A stretch of 64,000 nucleotides of DNA from the NCBI RefSeq assembly GCF_009758125.1, contig NZ_WRXO01000002.1, forward strand, positions 62,001 through 126,000, in the 5' to 3' direction. Below the pieces are notes generated by a model. It was not told the origin of the DNA and searched no databases. It worked only from the letters and a program-made list of their open reading frames with translations. Both the position numbers and the translations under genes were made by a program. Source of the stretch: Chitinophaga oryziterrae. Lineage in GTDB: Bacteria; Bacteroidota; Bacteroidia; Chitinophagales; Chitinophagaceae. Positions 1 through 9,721 of the stretch are shown one piece after another; within the stretch, counting starts at the first letter, position 1, and each line of letters begins with the position of its first letter.

Positions 1-197
1 AGGGTAGCGCCCTGTTGCAACTGTAATTGCTGAGGGGAGATGACCGCACTGCTGGTAGGGACCTGTAATAAAGAAAAGTGTTTGCCGGGATAGGCCTGGA
101 TAATTACTTCCCGCAGGAGATGGGTGGTATCTTTTTGTGCCTTCAGCACAGGAATCAGGAAGCTGGTAAGGCAACAGAAAAGGAGGATCTTTTTCAT
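1..197 (-). CDS. TonB-dependent outer-membrane receptor, N-terminal fragment
   Basis: Reading the minus strand from the ATG at 197-195 gives 65 codons with no stop before the window edge, so the gene continues to the left. The product starts with a signal peptide (MKKILLFCCLTSFLIPVLKA, then Q) followed by a stretch containing EVIIQAYPG and VPTSSAVISPQQL. That is the usual start of the plug domain of a TonB-dependent receptor that lacks a carboxypeptidase-like N-terminal domain. Such proteins import siderophores, cobalamin or glycans across the outer membrane using TonB. The substrate cannot be told from this fragment. A TAGATTTG box lies 41 bases upstream. Family assignment is an inference from about 45 mature residues. 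Confidence 0.6.
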   Translation of the reverse strand, partial: MKKILLFCCLTSFLIPVLKAQKDTTHLLREVIIQAYPGKHFSLLQVPTSSAVISPQQLQLQQGAT

Positions 198-238
198 GAT
201 AGTGATAAGTTAACGGGAGGTCCCACAGGCTCTCCTCT

Positions 239-246
239 CAAATCTA
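239..246 (-). promoter_or_regulatory. Candidate -7 box for the receptor gene
   Basis: On the minus strand the sequence reads TAGATTTG, matching the Bacteroidota -7 consensus TAnnTTTG, 41 bases upstream of the receptor ATG. The nearest TTTG upstream is 25 bases away, outside the usual 19-21 spacing, so only half of the promoter is convincing. Confidence 0.35.
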
Positions 247-347
247 AGAAGATTAAAATTATTTCGCCTTCCAAATGGGATTACCGGTATATAACCAACT
301 ATTTACGGGAGGGCTATCAGAAAAAAATAAAAAGTTTCCATCTTGAA

Positions 348-378
348 TTTGGAAATATAAAAGCATAACGTATATTTG
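348..378 (+). promoter_or_regulatory. Consensus Bacteroidota promoter (TTTG-N19-TATATTTG)
   Basis: TTTG at 348-351 is followed after exactly 19 bases by TATATTTG at 371-378, a full match to the Bacteroidota housekeeping sigma consensus. The start of transcription would fall near 385. It points towards the Cys-rich mini-ORF and away from the receptor fragment. Among the promoter candidates I noted in the window, it is the only one where both boxes and the spacing fit. Confidence 0.6.
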
Positions 379-429
379 TCTACAGAATCAGTAGACTAAT
401 GCTGTTCGCCACCCGGAAAGCCGTGCTGA

Positions 430-597
430 ATGCTTTCCCTGTGTAGTGTCTCACCAGCAGTACGCAGTAATCAGCAAAATGAAAAATCTAAAACCGATAA
501 CATTATGCAACTGCATAAGCATATTTCTACTAAGGGTGATCTGGTGATCTCTACCTGTTACAATTCCTGTAACGCGGCCTGTTGTTGCTGCTGTTAA
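430..597 (+). CDS. Putative small Cys-rich peptide (possible RiPP-like precursor)
   Basis: An ORF of 55 codons from ATG 430, or 30 codons from the internal ATG 505, ends at TAA 595-597. The C-terminus reads CYNSCNAACCCCC, so seven of the last thirteen residues are cysteine. It lies 45-120 bases downstream of the expected start of the consensus promoter at 348-378. The leader RNA holds a hairpin, GGAAAGC (415-421) pairing with GCTTTCC (432-438), which overlaps the 430 start. A third start (479, MKNLKP...) opens another frame that stops after 22 residues. No modification enzyme, protease or exporter gene is adjacent, and no GG leader motif is seen. I do not recognise a family. It may be an orphan peptide, a metal-binding peptide, a decayed gene or chance. 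Confidence 0.3.
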   Translation: MLSLCSVSPAVRSNQQNEKSKTDNIMQLHKHISTKGDLVISTCYNSCNAACCCCC

Positions 598-907
598 AAC
601 GTTCAAAGATTTTGTTTGCTTATAGCTGTAAATAAAATGCCCGGTCGGGTTAGCGGGGAGGGTATGTTGCAAATTTATTGGTGGTAAATTATATGTAACA
701 TATCTCCCGCGCCTCCAGGCAAAATAAGTCTGAGCAACGACATTATTATATATAAGATAGTGAATACTTCCTTTAGCAAAATAGGTGACCCAAATCCGGA
801 TTTCAATCTGGGATGGTTATTATAACTCCTTTTTAAAAGCTGAATATTTTTTTATTGTTCTTTATGGAAAATGTTTTTGTACGCATCTGTATAGAAACGT
901 TTATCCC
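598..907. other. Intergenic stretch, no gene seen
   Basis: About 310 bases between the Cys-rich mini-ORF and the TonB-like gene. I see no conserved protein, tRNA or strong terminator. A short CCCG/CGGG inverted repeat lies near 640. The reading frame of the TonB-like gene is open upstream to 785, but the residues before 908 look non-coding. Confidence 0.5.
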
Positions 908-1759
908 ATGAATGCAACTAACACTTATTCATCAGATTTTTTAGACATTCTCTTTGATGGAAGGAATAAAGATTATGGTGCTTATGACTTGCGGAGAAGC
1001 CAGGACAGGCGTGTTCGCAATGCTATCATAGGTACTGCATCCATTGCATTAGTCATCATTGGAGGATATGTATTAAGCAACCGTTTAGTGGCTGCGGACA
1101 TGCCTACACGAATGGAGGTTATACCTCCTATAAAAATTACGGAGTTACATCTGGTGGTAGATAAACCGCCTGTTGTAACACCACCTCCACCTGCGCGTCC
1201 GGCTTCTGCGCCGCCGGCCGTTTCATCCGTTACATATACTCCACCTGTTATCACACGTGAAGAAGTAAGACCTGAAGACGAAGCACCCAAAATAGCAGAT
1301 ATTGGCAACAAGAGTGTCAGTACCACTACAACAACCGGTGATGATATAAATGGTGTGGACGTATCGTTACTTACAGGTGGTACAGGTGTTCCTGGCGGGA
1401 ATCTTGTGGAAGGGCCTAAAGGAGAGGACCGTTCAACTGTTTTCACTTTTGTAGAGAAGATGCCTTCATTCCCCGGCGGGGAGACTGCTTTATCTAAATT
1501 CCTGAGTAAGAATATGCGCTATCCGCGTATGGCTGCAGAAAATGATATTGAAGGTAAAGTGTTTATCCAGTTCATTGTAGATTATGATGGAAATATCACA
1601 AGTGTGCAGGCTGTAGGTGCGGCCAAAGGGGGAGGACTGGAAGAAGAAGCTATCAGAGTGGTGAAATTAATGCCTAAATGGAATCCCGGCAAGCAGAACG
1701 GACGGGCCGTAAATGTACAGTTCAATTTACCAATAGCATTTCATCTGAATAACGAATAA
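908..1759 (+). CDS. TonB family energy-transducing protein
   Basis: A 283-residue protein with the build of TonB: a short cytoplasmic N-terminus (DILFDGRNKDYGAYDLRR, a common start in Bacteroidota TonB proteins), one membrane segment at about 38-58, a proline-rich periplasmic spacer at about 84-110, and a C-terminal TonB_C domain at about 190-281 (FPGGETALSKFL, YPRMAAENDIEGKV, PKWNPGKQNG). TonB proteins pass inner-membrane proton-motive energy to outer-membrane receptors. The ATG at 908 is chosen over the open frame from 785 because the conserved N-terminus starts there. No exbB or exbD is adjacent, so this is probably one of several TonB paralogues. Confidence 0.85.
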   Translation: MNATNTYSSDFLDILFDGRNKDYGAYDLRRSQDRRVRNAIIGTASIALVIIGGYVLSNRLVAADMPTRMEVIPPIKITELHLVVDKPPVVTPPPPARPASAPPAVSSVTYTPPVITREEVRPEDEAPKIADIGNKSVSTTTTTGDDINGVDVSLLTGGTGVPGGNLVEGPKGEDRSTVFTFVEKMPSFPGGETALSKFLSKNMRYPRMAAENDIEGKVFIQFIVDYDGNITSVQAVGAAKGGGLEEEAIRVVKLMPKWNPGKQNGRAVNVQFNLPIAFHLNNE

Positions 1760-1834
1760 ATAAAACTAATCAGTTTTTATCCATTTAACGTAGTTAATTC
1801 TCAACTGTAGATTTCAAAGGGTGGGTTCATACAT

Positions 1835-1859
1835 ATGCCACGGCGCTAAGTCGTGGCAT
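1835..1859 (+). terminator. Hairpin downstream of the TonB-like gene
   Basis: ATGCCACG (1835-1842) and CGTGGCAT (1852-1859) form a perfect 8-bp stem with a 9-base loop. It is followed by CCCTGTTTTAAT rather than a clean U-run, so it is a weak intrinsic terminator or a 3'-end stabilising hairpin. Confidence 0.5.
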
Positions 1860-1955
1860 CCCTGTTTTAATCCGGTTCAATTCTTGTTTCTAACTATTTT
1901 ATACTACTTTTATCTCCCGGTTAGCTAAGGGTCATTAAAATTACGAAAATTAGTT

Positions 1956-4535
1956 ATGGAAGCACCGGTTAATAATACCTTACAGCTGTTCAAGAACCTG
2001 GTCGGCACCAAGTTTCAGCTTTATAACAGCCTTTTTACTGCACTACCTTTTCATAAGGTAGAGAAGACCGGCGTATTTCTCTCATTATTCCTGATACACT
2101 GTGAAGAAGGATATGCAAAGGGGAAAAGTCCGCAGGAAATTCTTAACTCTTTCTTCTCTCAATATACTACTACGGCTAATGAGCCGCAGAAGCTGGATCT
2201 GATGTTCCGTTTTGTGCAATATGCAGAACGTCAGGTAGTGTTGTTTGATGCGCTGGAAGATGCCGCGTTCCGCAATATTCATGATATGCAGGGAACCGGT
2301 TCCCTCACGCATCTGCAATCGGAAATTGTTGCAGAGCAGGCGGAAGACCTGCTGGCAAAGAAGCTGCAGGACTATTCGGTGAGGCTGGTACTGACAGCTC
2401 ATCCTACACAGTTCTATCCGGGTGAGGTGTTGGGGATCATCAATGATTTATCGAGGGCATTGATGAATGAGAATACTGCACAGGTAAATACCTATTTGCA
2501 ACAGTTGGGGAAAACGCCATTCTTCAAGAAAGAAAAGCCAACGCCATATGATGAGGCTATCAGCCTGGTATGGTTCCTTGAAAACACTTTCTATACTGCG
2601 GCAGGGAAAATTGTGGCTAAACTGAAAGCCCAGTTCCCTGCATCGATCAATAGTAATAATCCTGTGATCCGGATGGGTTTCTGGCCTGGCGGTGATCGTG
2701 ATGGTAATCCCTTTGTGAATGCGGAGATTACATTGAAAGTAGCGAATGCATTAAGAGGAGCTATTATCAAGTGTTATTATTTAGACGTGCGTAAACTGAA
2801 GCGCCGTCTTACATTCAAGGGTATTGAGCATGAGTTGAACCAGCTGGAACGCCAGTTATTCAATAATCTCTTTATCCCTGGTCATAAAACAAATCTTTGC
2901 CGTCAGGACATATTAGATAGTTTATTCCGTGTACGTATTATCCTGATAGAAGAAAATAACGGGTTATTCCTGAACTTACTGGATGACCTGATCAGTCGCG
3001 TAGAGTTATTCGGATTGTTCTTTGCAACGCTGGATATCCGTCAGGACAGCTCTGTACATGGGCCGTTGCTGGCAGCTATTGCAGAAACTACAGATATACT
3101 GCCATCAAATTATAAGAATCTTTCTGATGAAGAGAAGATCAGTAATCTGTTGAATATTACTGCATGTGAAGATACTTCTGTGCTGAAGACCGATCTGCAG
3201 AAAGATACACTTGCCACAATCGCTGCTATAAAAACAATACAGGAAGCGAATGGTGAATTTGGTTGTCACCGTTATATTATCAGTCATACGACAAGTGCGC
3301 TGGATGTAATGGAAGTTTTCGGGCTGTTCTTTTTGAGCGGCTGGAAAAAAGAAGACCTGAGTGTTGATATTGTTCCTTTGTTTGAAACGATTGATGACTT
3401 GCGCCAGGCAGGAGAGGTAATGCGTTCTTTATATGACAATGAGGCTTATCGTCAGCATCTGAAGCAGCGTGGCAACAAGCAGACTATTATGCTGGGGTTC
3501 TCTGATGGTACCAAAGATGGTGGTTATCTGATGGCCAACTGGAGTATCTATAAAGCGAAAGAGGAGCTGACACGCATTTCCCGCGAGTATGATATCAATG
3601 TGATATTCTTTGATGGTCGTGGTGGCCCTCCGGCAAGAGGTGGAGGAAAGACACATCAGTTCTATCAGTCAATGGGGCGCAATATTGCCAATAAGGAAAT
3701 ACAGTTAACAATACAGGGGCAAACGATCAGTTCCAATTTTGGAACGGTGGATGCTGCCCAGTATAATATAGAGCAGCTGGTACATGCCGGTATTGCCAAT
3801 GATATCTTCTCTTCCCGTGAGATTACTTTTACGGCAGAAGAGGAAGGACTGATGCAATCACTGGCAGATGAAGGGTATACTGCTTTCAACAAGTTAAAAC
3901 ATCATCCTGATTTCCTGGATTATCTGGATCATGCCAGTCCGCTGCGTTATTATGCAGAAACGAATATCGGCAGTCGTCCTTCCAAACGTAATTCGGGTGG
4001 TAAGCTGAACCTGAATGATCTCCGTGCTGTGCCTTATGTAGGGGCATGGAGCCAGGTCAAACAGAATGTACCGGGTTTCTTTGGCGTAGGTGCTGCATTA
4101 GAGGCTGTTGATAAGGCAGGTAAATGGGAGTCGCTGCAGAGGTTGTATAAGAGTTCGCTGTTTTTCCGCACCCTGTTGGATAACTGTCAGATGGCAATGA
4201 AGAAATGTTTCTTCCCGCTGACGGCTTCTTATGGTAAGCATCCGAAGTTTGGGGAGGTTTGGAATATGATCTATGATGAATATAACCTGACCACAAAATA
4301 TATACTGCGGATCATGGGTGAAACGGAGTTAATGGGTAATAGTCCGATAGATCAGTTATCGATCCAGATGCGTGAGCGTATCGTACTGCCATTGGTAACT
4401 ATACAACAGTATGCGCTGTGTTGTATCCGTGAGTTAGATAAAGACGGGGATGAAAACGGATTAAAGGCTATTTACGAAAAACTGGTCGTACGTTGTTCTT
4501 TCGGTATTATCAATGCCGCCAGGAACTCCGCTTAA
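1956..4535 (+). CDS. ppc: Phosphoenolpyruvate carboxylase
   Basis: An 859-residue enzyme of near full family length. It converts PEP and bicarbonate to oxaloacetate, refilling the TCA cycle. The catalytic-histidine motif LTAHPT is present (His149), followed by GFWPGGDRDGNPFV, GFSDGTKDGGYLMANW, the mobile loop DGRGGPPARGGGKTH (Arg555 and Arg561) and, near the C-terminus, RPSKRNSGG and VPYVGAWSQVKQNVPGF. The mobile loop has PPARGGG where E. coli has TIGRGGAP, a divergence typical of distant bacterial forms. The protein ends in ARNSA instead of the usual RNTG; the family C-terminus takes part in catalysis, so this is a mild oddity. It is a single transcription unit closed by a strong terminator. 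Confidence 0.95.
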   Translation: MEAPVNNTLQLFKNLVGTKFQLYNSLFTALPFHKVEKTGVFLSLFLIHCEEGYAKGKSPQEILNSFFSQYTTTANEPQKLDLMFRFVQYAERQVVLFDALEDAAFRNIHDMQGTGSLTHLQSEIVAEQAEDLLAKKLQDYSVRLVLTAHPTQFYPGEVLGIINDLSRALMNENTAQVNTYLQQLGKTPFFKKEKPTPYDEAISLVWFLENTFYTAAGKIVAKLKAQFPASINSNNPVIRMGFWPGGDRDGNPFVNAEITLKVANALRGAIIKCYYLDVRKLKRRLTFKGIEHELNQLERQLFNNLFIPGHKTNLCRQDILDSLFRVRIILIEENNGLFLNLLDDLISRVELFGLFFATLDIRQDSSVHGPLLAAIAETTDILPSNYKNLSDEEKISNLLNITACEDTSVLKTDLQKDTLATIAAIKTIQEANGEFGCHRYIISHTTSALDVMEVFGLFFLSGWKKEDLSVDIVPLFETIDDLRQAGEVMRSLYDNEAYRQHLKQRGNKQTIMLGFSDGTKDGGYLMANWSIYKAKEELTRISREYDINVIFFDGRGGPPARGGGKTHQFYQSMGRNIANKEIQLTIQGQTISSNFGTVDAAQYNIEQLVHAGIANDIFSSREITFTAEEEGLMQSLADEGYTAFNKLKHHPDFLDYLDHASPLRYYAETNIGSRPSKRNSGGKLNLNDLRAVPYVGAWSQVKQNVPGFFGVGAALEAVDKAGKWESLQRLYKSSLFFRTLLDNCQMAMKKCFFPLTASYGKHPKFGEVWNMIYDEYNLTTKYILRIMGETELMGNSPIDQLSIQMRERIVLPLVTIQQYALCCIRELDKDGDENGLKAIYEKLVVRCSFGIINAARNSA

Positions 4536-4560
4536 TTAAAATATCATACACTTAGTTTGG

Positions 4561-4589
4561 ACCGGCGGAGTTATTCGCCGGTTTTTTTT
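4561..4589 (+). terminator. Intrinsic terminator of ppc
   Basis: ACCGGCG (4561-4567) pairs with CGCCGGT (4576-4582), followed by eight T. This is a classic rho-independent terminator between ppc and the urease operon. Confidence 0.9.
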
Positions 4590-4631
4590 GTAATTTAACC
4601 TGAGGAAGTACGTTAACCAAAATCTAAACTT

Positions 4632-4934
4632 ATGCATTTAACGGCAAGGGAAACAGAGAAGCTGTTACTCTATCTCGCTGGAGAACTGGCGGAGAAGCGG
4701 AGAGCAAGAGGGCTGAAGCTGAATTATCCGGAAGCTATCGCACTTATCAGCAGTCATTTACAGGAAGGCGCCAGGGATGGCAAAACAGTGGCGCAACTGA
4801 TGCAGTATGGCGCTACTATCCTCACGCGGGAAGATGTGATGCCCGGGGTGCCGGAAATGATTGAAGAAATTCAGATAGAGGCTACTTTCCCTGATGGCTC
4901 CAAACTTGTGACCGTACATCATCCTATCAGATAA
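4632..4934 (+). CDS. ureA: Urease subunit gamma
   Basis: A 100-residue protein of full family length, recognisable from [30 protein letters not shown] and [14 protein letters not shown]. It is the smallest structural subunit of urease, which hydrolyses urea to ammonia and carbamate in the cytoplasm. It is the first gene of an eight-gene run in which spacing never exceeds 50 bases; ureB starts 10 bases downstream. Gamma and beta are separate genes here, as in most bacteria outside the Helicobacter fusion type. Confidence 0.97.
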   Translation: MHLTARETEKLLLYLAGELAEKRRARGLKLNYPEAIALISSHLQEGARDGKTVAQLMQYGATILTREDVMPGVPEMIEEIQIEATFPDGSKLVTVHHPIR

Positions 4935-4944
4935 ACCTTATTGT

Positions 4945-5310
4945 ATGATTCCTGGAGAATACTTTATTAAACCTGGTTCTGTTGAGGCCAATGCAGGCCG
5001 GAAGACGGCACGGGTGATTGTAGTGAATACAGGCGACCGTCCTGTGCAGATTGGCTCTCATTGCCATTTCTTTGAGGTGAACCGTCAGTTGGCGTTTGAC
5101 CGTGCTGCTGCTTTTGGGATGCGGCTGAATATCATGGCAGGTACTGCGGTGCGTTTTGAACCGGGAGAGGAGAAACCGGTAGACCTTGTTGTTTTAGGCG
5201 GTTTCAGGCGTGCCTTTGGGATGAATAACCTGGTAAATGGAGATACTACTTCTCCTGCTGCGTTGCAGGCAGCTATGCAGAAAATCACCGATCAACGATT
5301 TAAACAATGA
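4945..5310 (+). CDS. ureB: Urease subunit beta
   Basis: A 121-residue beta subunit. It starts with [11 protein letters not shown] and carries the family signatures [19 protein letters not shown] and [11 protein letters not shown]. It packs with the gamma and alpha subunits around the active site. Its last four bases overlap the ureC start (ATGA at 5307-5310), a sign of translational coupling and fixed stoichiometry. Confidence 0.97.
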   Translation: MIPGEYFIKPGSVEANAGRKTARVIVVNTGDRPVQIGSHCHFFEVNRQLAFDRAAAFGMRLNIMAGTAVRFEPGEEKPVDLVVLGGFRRAFGMNNLVNGDTTSPAALQAAMQKITDQRFKQ

Positions 5311-7043
5311 GCTTACATATAAACAGGAGCCGCTATGCGGCGATGTATGGCCCTACCACAGGAGATAAAGTCCGTTTGGGGGATACTGATCTTATCATCG
5401 AAATTGAACATGATCATACCGTGTACGGGGATGAAGCCAAATTTGGCGGAGGGAAGACTATCCGCGACGGTATGGCGCAGTCTTCTACTGCTGTGAGGGA
5501 CGAAGGGGTACTGGATATGGTGATTACCTCTGTGATGATCATTGACCACTGGGGGATCGTGAAAGGAGACATCGGGATTAAGGATGGGAATATTGTGGGG
5601 ATTGGAAAGGCGGGGAATCCTGATACGATGGATGGGGTGAACCTTATTATAGGGGCCAGCACAGAAGTGCATGGTGGCGCGGGGTTGATTGCTACTGCCG
5701 GTGGCATTGATACACATATACATTTTATTTCTCCCCAGCAGATTACGCATGCTTTGCATAGCGGGATTACTACCATGATAGGAGGGGGTACTGGTCCTGC
5801 TGATGGAACGAATGCCACGACAGTGACACCGGGGAAATGGTTTATCCGGAAGATGTTAGAGTCTGCGGAAGCGTTCCCGATGAACCTGGGTTTCCTGGGG
5901 AAGGGTAATTGTGCTACAGAGCCACCGTTGTGGGAGCAGATAGAGGCGGGAGCGCTGGGATTGAAGATTCATGAGGACTGGGGTTCTTCTCCTGCGGTGA
6001 TAGATGCTGCGTTGAAGGCGGCAGATAAGTATGATGTACAGGTAGCTATTCATACGGATACATTGAATGAGTCCGGTTTTTTAGAAGATACGATTAAAGC
6101 GATTGATGGACGGGTGATCCATACCTATCATACGGAAGGCGCCGGGGGAGGGCATGCACCGGATATTATCAAAGCTGCGATGTATCCGAATATTCTGCCT
6201 TCTTCTACAAACCCTACACGACCTTATACGGTGAATACGATTGATGAGCATCTGGATATGCTGATGGTTTGTCATCATCTGGATAAGAGCGTGCCGGAGG
6301 ATGTGGCGTTCGCGGATTCCCGTATCAGACCGGAGACGATTGCCGCGGAAGACATTTTGCATGATATGGGCGTGTTTAGTATGATGAGTTCTGATTCACA
6401 GGCGATGGGAAGAGTGGGAGAGGTGATCATCAGGACCTGGCAGACGGCGGATAAAATGAAGAAGCAACGGGGTTTGCTGGCGGAAGACGTTAAGCAGGAT
6501 GTTTTATCTGAAGATGTTGCTGCTGATAATTTCCGGGTGAAAAGATATGTGGCCAAGTATACTATTAACCCTGCTATCACACATGGTATTTCTGAGTATG
6601 TAGGTTCTATAGAACCTGGTAAGTTAGCGGACCTTGTATTGTGGAAACCGGCGTTATTCGGGGTGAAGCCGGAGATGATCATTAAAGGCGGAATGATTAT
6701 CTGTAGCCGTATGGGAGATCCTAATGCATCTATTCCTACACCACAACCCGTGATGTACAGGGAGATGTTTGGCGCCTTTGGTAAAGCATTGCATAATACC
6801 TGTGTGACCTTTGTTTCCCAGGCAGCTATTGATAAAGATATTGTGACGGAATATGGGTTGCAGAAGATTGTATTACCAGTGAGGAACTGTCGTAATATCG
6901 GGAAGAAAGACCTGATACATAATAACAGCACACCTGATATTACTGTAAATCCTGAGACTTACGAAGTGGCGGTAGACGGGAAAGTGATTACTTGTGAACC
7001 TGCGAGTGTATTGCCTTTGGCACAGCGCTACTTTCTGTTTTAA
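5307..7043 (+). CDS. ureC: Urease subunit alpha (catalytic, dinickel)
   Basis: A 578-residue catalytic subunit. Every nickel ligand can be placed: His137 and His139 (THIHF), carbamylated Lys220 (GLKIHEDWG), His249 (AIHTDT), His275 (YHTEG) and Asp363 (SSDSQAMG). His222 and the acid/base His323 (CHHLDK) are also present. The mobile flap around His323 is intact, so the enzyme should be active once loaded with nickel by UreDEFG. It overlaps ureB by 4 bases, and ureE follows 3 bases later. Confidence 0.98.
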   Translation: MSLHINRSRYAAMYGPTTGDKVRLGDTDLIIEIEHDHTVYGDEAKFGGGKTIRDGMAQSSTAVRDEGVLDMVITSVMIIDHWGIVKGDIGIKDGNIVGIGKAGNPDTMDGVNLIIGASTEVHGGAGLIATAGGIDTHIHFISPQQITHALHSGITTMIGGGTGPADGTNATTVTPGKWFIRKMLESAEAFPMNLGFLGKGNCATEPPLWEQIEAGALGLKIHEDWGSSPAVIDAALKAADKYDVQVAIHTDTLNESGFLEDTIKAIDGRVIHTYHTEGAGGGHAPDIIKAAMYPNILPSSTNPTRPYTVNTIDEHLDMLMVCHHLDKSVPEDVAFADSRIRPETIAAEDILHDMGVFSMMSSDSQAMGRVGEVIIRTWQTADKMKKQRGLLAEDVKQDVLSEDVAADNFRVKRYVAKYTINPAITHGISEYVGSIEPGKLADLVLWKPALFGVKPEMIIKGGMIICSRMGDPNASIPTPQPVMYREMFGAFGKALHNTCVTFVSQAAIDKDIVTEYGLQKIVLPVRNCRNIGKKDLIHNNSTPDITVNPETYEVAVDGKVITCEPASVLPLAQRYFLF

Positions 7044-7046
7044 CAT

Positions 7047-7550
7047 ATGATCGTTGTAGAAGCTATACAGGGAAATATAAATACTGTTTCACTTAATGAC
7101 CGTAGTACGGATGCATTGCCGCTGGAGTGGTTTGAAACAGGTAAACGTGTGTTACGCCGCTCTACGGCCGGTGGCCGTGAAATAGCTTTACACTTTTTGC
7201 GGGAGTCTCCTTTATTACAGGAAGGAGATATTTTATGGATGGATGAGCAGATAGCCATTACCGTTACTATCTTACCTTCTTTGGCAATAGTGATTACTCC
7301 CGCTACAATGGCGGATATGGCGGCTATCTGTTATGAGATCGGGAATAAGCATCTTCCTTTATTTTTATCCGGTAACCAGGTATTGATCCCTTTTGAAGAA
7401 CCATTATTCCGCTGGCTGGAAGCCCGCGGATATGCTCCTGTTCAGGAACAGCGGGTCCTTTCTGATATGTTACGCAGTAACATATTACCACATAATCATA
7501 ACTCCGGTAGTTCGTTGTTTAGTAAGATCATGCAGTTAACTTCCAAATAA
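7047..7550 (+). CDS. ureE: Urease accessory nickel chaperone UreE
   Basis: A 167-residue UreE, which binds nickel and passes it to UreG for urease activation. The N-terminal peptide-binding domain includes LEWFETGKRVLRRSTAGG, and the C-terminal metal-binding domain includes AAICYEIGNKHLPLFL, whose His is the expected dimer-interface nickel ligand. The tail has only a short HNHN and lacks the long His-rich extension of the Klebsiella protein, so it should transfer nickel without storing much. It sits between ureC and ureF with gaps of 3 and 5 bases. Confidence 0.93.
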   Translation: MIVVEAIQGNINTVSLNDRSTDALPLEWFETGKRVLRRSTAGGREIALHFLRESPLLQEGDILWMDEQIAITVTILPSLAIVITPATMADMAAICYEIGNKHLPLFLSGNQVLIPFEEPLFRWLEARGYAPVQEQRVLSDMLRSNILPHNHNSGSSLFSKIMQLTSK

Positions 7551-7555
7551 CGTGT

Positions 7556-8224
7556 ATGCAAAACTGGTTACCACATCTGCTTCATCTTACTGATCCTACT
7601 TTGCCTGTAGGCGCGTACACTCATTCCAATGGGCTGGAAACATATGTGCAGCAGGGACTGGTTACTAACGGGGTACAGGCTGCTGCGTATATCAGGAATA
7701 TGCTGGAACATAATCTCCCTTATAATGATGCGTTATTTGTAGTGCTGTCTTACAGGGCTGCCGAAGCGAATGATATGGCACAACTGGCATTACTTGATGA
7801 GGAATGCACGGCGTTGAAAGCCCCACAGGAGCTGAGGATGGCCAGTCAGAAGCTGGGGGTGCGACTGGTGAAATTACTCACTCCTTTAGTAGATAATAAT
7901 GATTTTACTGTTGTGATGCGTAAAGGCATACATTACTGTCTGGCATATGGAGTATATGCTTTCCTGTTAGGTATACCTTTAAAGGAAGCATTGACAGCGT
8001 ATTATTATAATGCTGCTACCGGAATGGTGACTAACTGTGTGAAGCTGGTGCCATTAGGGCAACAGGAAGGGCAGCAGATATTGTTTACTTTATTACCGGG
8101 TTTGTCATTATTAGCAGATAAGACATTTACTATACCAAGGCAATTAGCAGGCCGTTGCAGCTTTGCTTTTGATATAAGAAGCATGCAGCATGAACGTTTA
8201 TATTCAAGATTGTATATGTCATAA
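7556..8224 (+). CDS. ureF: Urease accessory protein UreF
   Basis: A 222-residue all-helical UreF. Family signatures are [22 protein letters not shown] near the N-terminus (shortened hallmark: [13 protein letters not shown]) and [18 protein letters not shown] in the second half. UreF bridges UreD on the apo-urease and the GTPase UreG and controls when GTP is hydrolysed. It lies 2 bases before ureG. Confidence 0.95.
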   Translation: MQNWLPHLLHLTDPTLPVGAYTHSNGLETYVQQGLVTNGVQAAAYIRNMLEHNLPYNDALFVVLSYRAAEANDMAQLALLDEECTALKAPQELRMASQKLGVRLVKLLTPLVDNNDFTVVMRKGIHYCLAYGVYAFLLGIPLKEALTAYYYNAATGMVTNCVKLVPLGQQEGQQILFTLLPGLSLLADKTFTIPRQLAGRCSFAFDIRSMQHERLYSRLYMS

Positions 8225-8226
8225 CT

Positions 8227-8865
8227 ATGGAACAGAGATCATACATAAAAATAGGTGTGGCCGGACCGGTAGGTGCCGGTAAAACAGCATTGATAGAAAG
8301 GCTGTCACGGCAAATGAGCGGGCAGTATAGTTTAGGGGTCATCACTAATGATATTTATACCAGAGAAGATGCGGAGTTTTTAGTGAAAAACAGTCTGTTA
8401 CCAGCAGAAAGGATTATTGGTGTGGAGACGGGTGGTTGCCCGCATACTGCGATAAGAGAAGATGCCAGTATGAACCTGGAAGCAGTGGAGGAAATGGCTA
8501 CACGTATTCCTGATGTACAGATCATCTTTATAGAAAGTGGGGGAGATAATCTGTCCGCTACATTCAGTCCTGATCTGGCAGATGTGACCATCTTTGTGAT
8601 TGATGTGGCAGAAGGAGATAAGATCCCCCGTAAGGGCGGGCCGGGGATTACGCGGTCTGATTTGCTGGTGATCAATAAGATTGATCTGGCGCCTTATGTG
8701 GGGGCCAGTCTGGAAGTGATGGAACGGGATGCCCGTAAGATGCGGCAGGGAAGACCGTTCGTATTTACCAATATGATGAGTTTAGAAGGTTTGGATGCTG
8801 TGATTGGCTGGATTAAGCACGATGCGTTACTGGAAGCGGTGGAAGAACCAGTTTTATTGAAATGA
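8227..8865 (+). CDS. ureG: Urease accessory GTPase UreG
   Basis: A 212-residue SIMIBI GTPase that drives nickel insertion into urease. The P-loop GPVGAGKT is at residues 13-20. The metal-binding Cys-Pro-His motif sits in [18 protein letters not shown], the switch region in [17 protein letters not shown], and the guanine-specificity motif NKID is present. It overlaps ureD by 4 bases. Confidence 0.98.
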   Translation: MEQRSYIKIGVAGPVGAGKTALIERLSRQMSGQYSLGVITNDIYTREDAEFLVKNSLLPAERIIGVETGGCPHTAIREDASMNLEAVEEMATRIPDVQIIFIESGGDNLSATFSPDLADVTIFVIDVAEGDKIPRKGGPGITRSDLLVINKIDLAPYVGASLEVMERDARKMRQGRPFVFTNMMSLEGLDAVIGWIKHDALLEAVEEPVLLK

Positions 8866-9674
8866 TCGGTGAATTACCAATAACAGGGAGGATGATCAGT
8901 CAGTTGCAAATAACAGCAGGTGAACGGAAAGGGAGCACTTATCTGCAACATAGTTATTTCACAAGACCTTTTAAGGTGGCAGATATCAGTGGGAAAGGCA
9001 ACCCTGTATTACATCTTGTAATGATGACTGCTTCTCCGGGGATATTGGACGGAGATCGTTATAAGATTTCCCTGGAGCTGGTCCCTGGCGCGAACGTTCA
9101 TCTGTATACACAATCTTATCAGCGGATATTTAACATGCAGCAGGGGGCAAAGCAGCAGGTGCTGGTAAAGATGAGTGCCGGCAGCCGTTTATGTTACCTC
9201 CCTCATCCTGCTGTACCTCATGAACAATCTGTATTTGAAGGGTATAATAAAATAGAGATAGACAAAGATTGCCAATTGATATGGGGGGAGATTATCACCT
9301 GCGGGCGTAAACTGAGTGGAGAAGTTTTTAAGTGCCGTCTTTTTCAAAGTATTACTGAAGTTTACAGAGATGAGAAGTTGTTGTTTAAAGACGTAACCGT
9401 GCTCCAGCCCGAACTGATACCCGCTGATGCTATAGGGCAATGGGAAGAATATACTCACCAGGCGGCTTTGCTATGGCATGATGAAACAAGGGATATGATA
9501 ATAATGTCAGATCTTATTAATGGGATGCTTTCAGCAGAGAAAGGGATCACTGCGGGAGTCTCTCAGACAGCATCAGGTGCTTTACTGGTTAGAATACTTG
9601 GACAAGGAGGGGAACAACTCTATTCAATATTTAAAAAGATAGCAGCATTAGCAGGGCATGAAAGAATGCTATAG
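8862..9674 (+). CDS. ureD: Urease accessory protein UreD (UreH)
   Basis: A 270-residue UreD, the scaffold that first binds apo-urease and recruits UreF and UreG. Recognisable segments are [50 protein letters not shown] and [15 protein letters not shown]. The family is poorly conserved, so position in the operon adds weight. With it the operon has every standard maturation gene. Confidence 0.93.
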   Translation: MIGELPITGRMISQLQITAGERKGSTYLQHSYFTRPFKVADISGKGNPVLHLVMMTASPGILDGDRYKISLELVPGANVHLYTQSYQRIFNMQQGAKQQVLVKMSAGSRLCYLPHPAVPHEQSVFEGYNKIEIDKDCQLIWGEIITCGRKLSGEVFKCRLFQSITEVYRDEKLLFKDVTVLQPELIPADAIGQWEEYTHQAALLWHDETRDMIIMSDLINGMLSAEKGITAGVSQTASGALLVRILGQGGEQLYSIFKKIAALAGHERML

Positions 9675-9721
9675 TCACTATCTAAAAAAATAGCGTGAAG
9701 AAATAATTAATACAGGTATCT

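Noticed and set aside
78..368. 96-codon plus-strand ORF
   Set aside because: It is antisense to the receptor fragment for its first part and has no protein-like pattern; the minus-strand signal peptide and plug domain explain the sequence.
451..672. 73-codon minus-strand ORF
   Set aside because: No recognisable features, and it is antisense to the Cys-rich mini-ORF, which has a full promoter.
982..1446. 154-codon minus-strand ORF
   Set aside because: Shadow of the low-complexity Pro/Thr-rich spacer of the TonB-like gene on the other strand.
6275..6931. 218-codon minus-strand ORF
   Set aside because: Antisense to ureC; its length reflects ureC codon bias, and all ureC motifs are intact.
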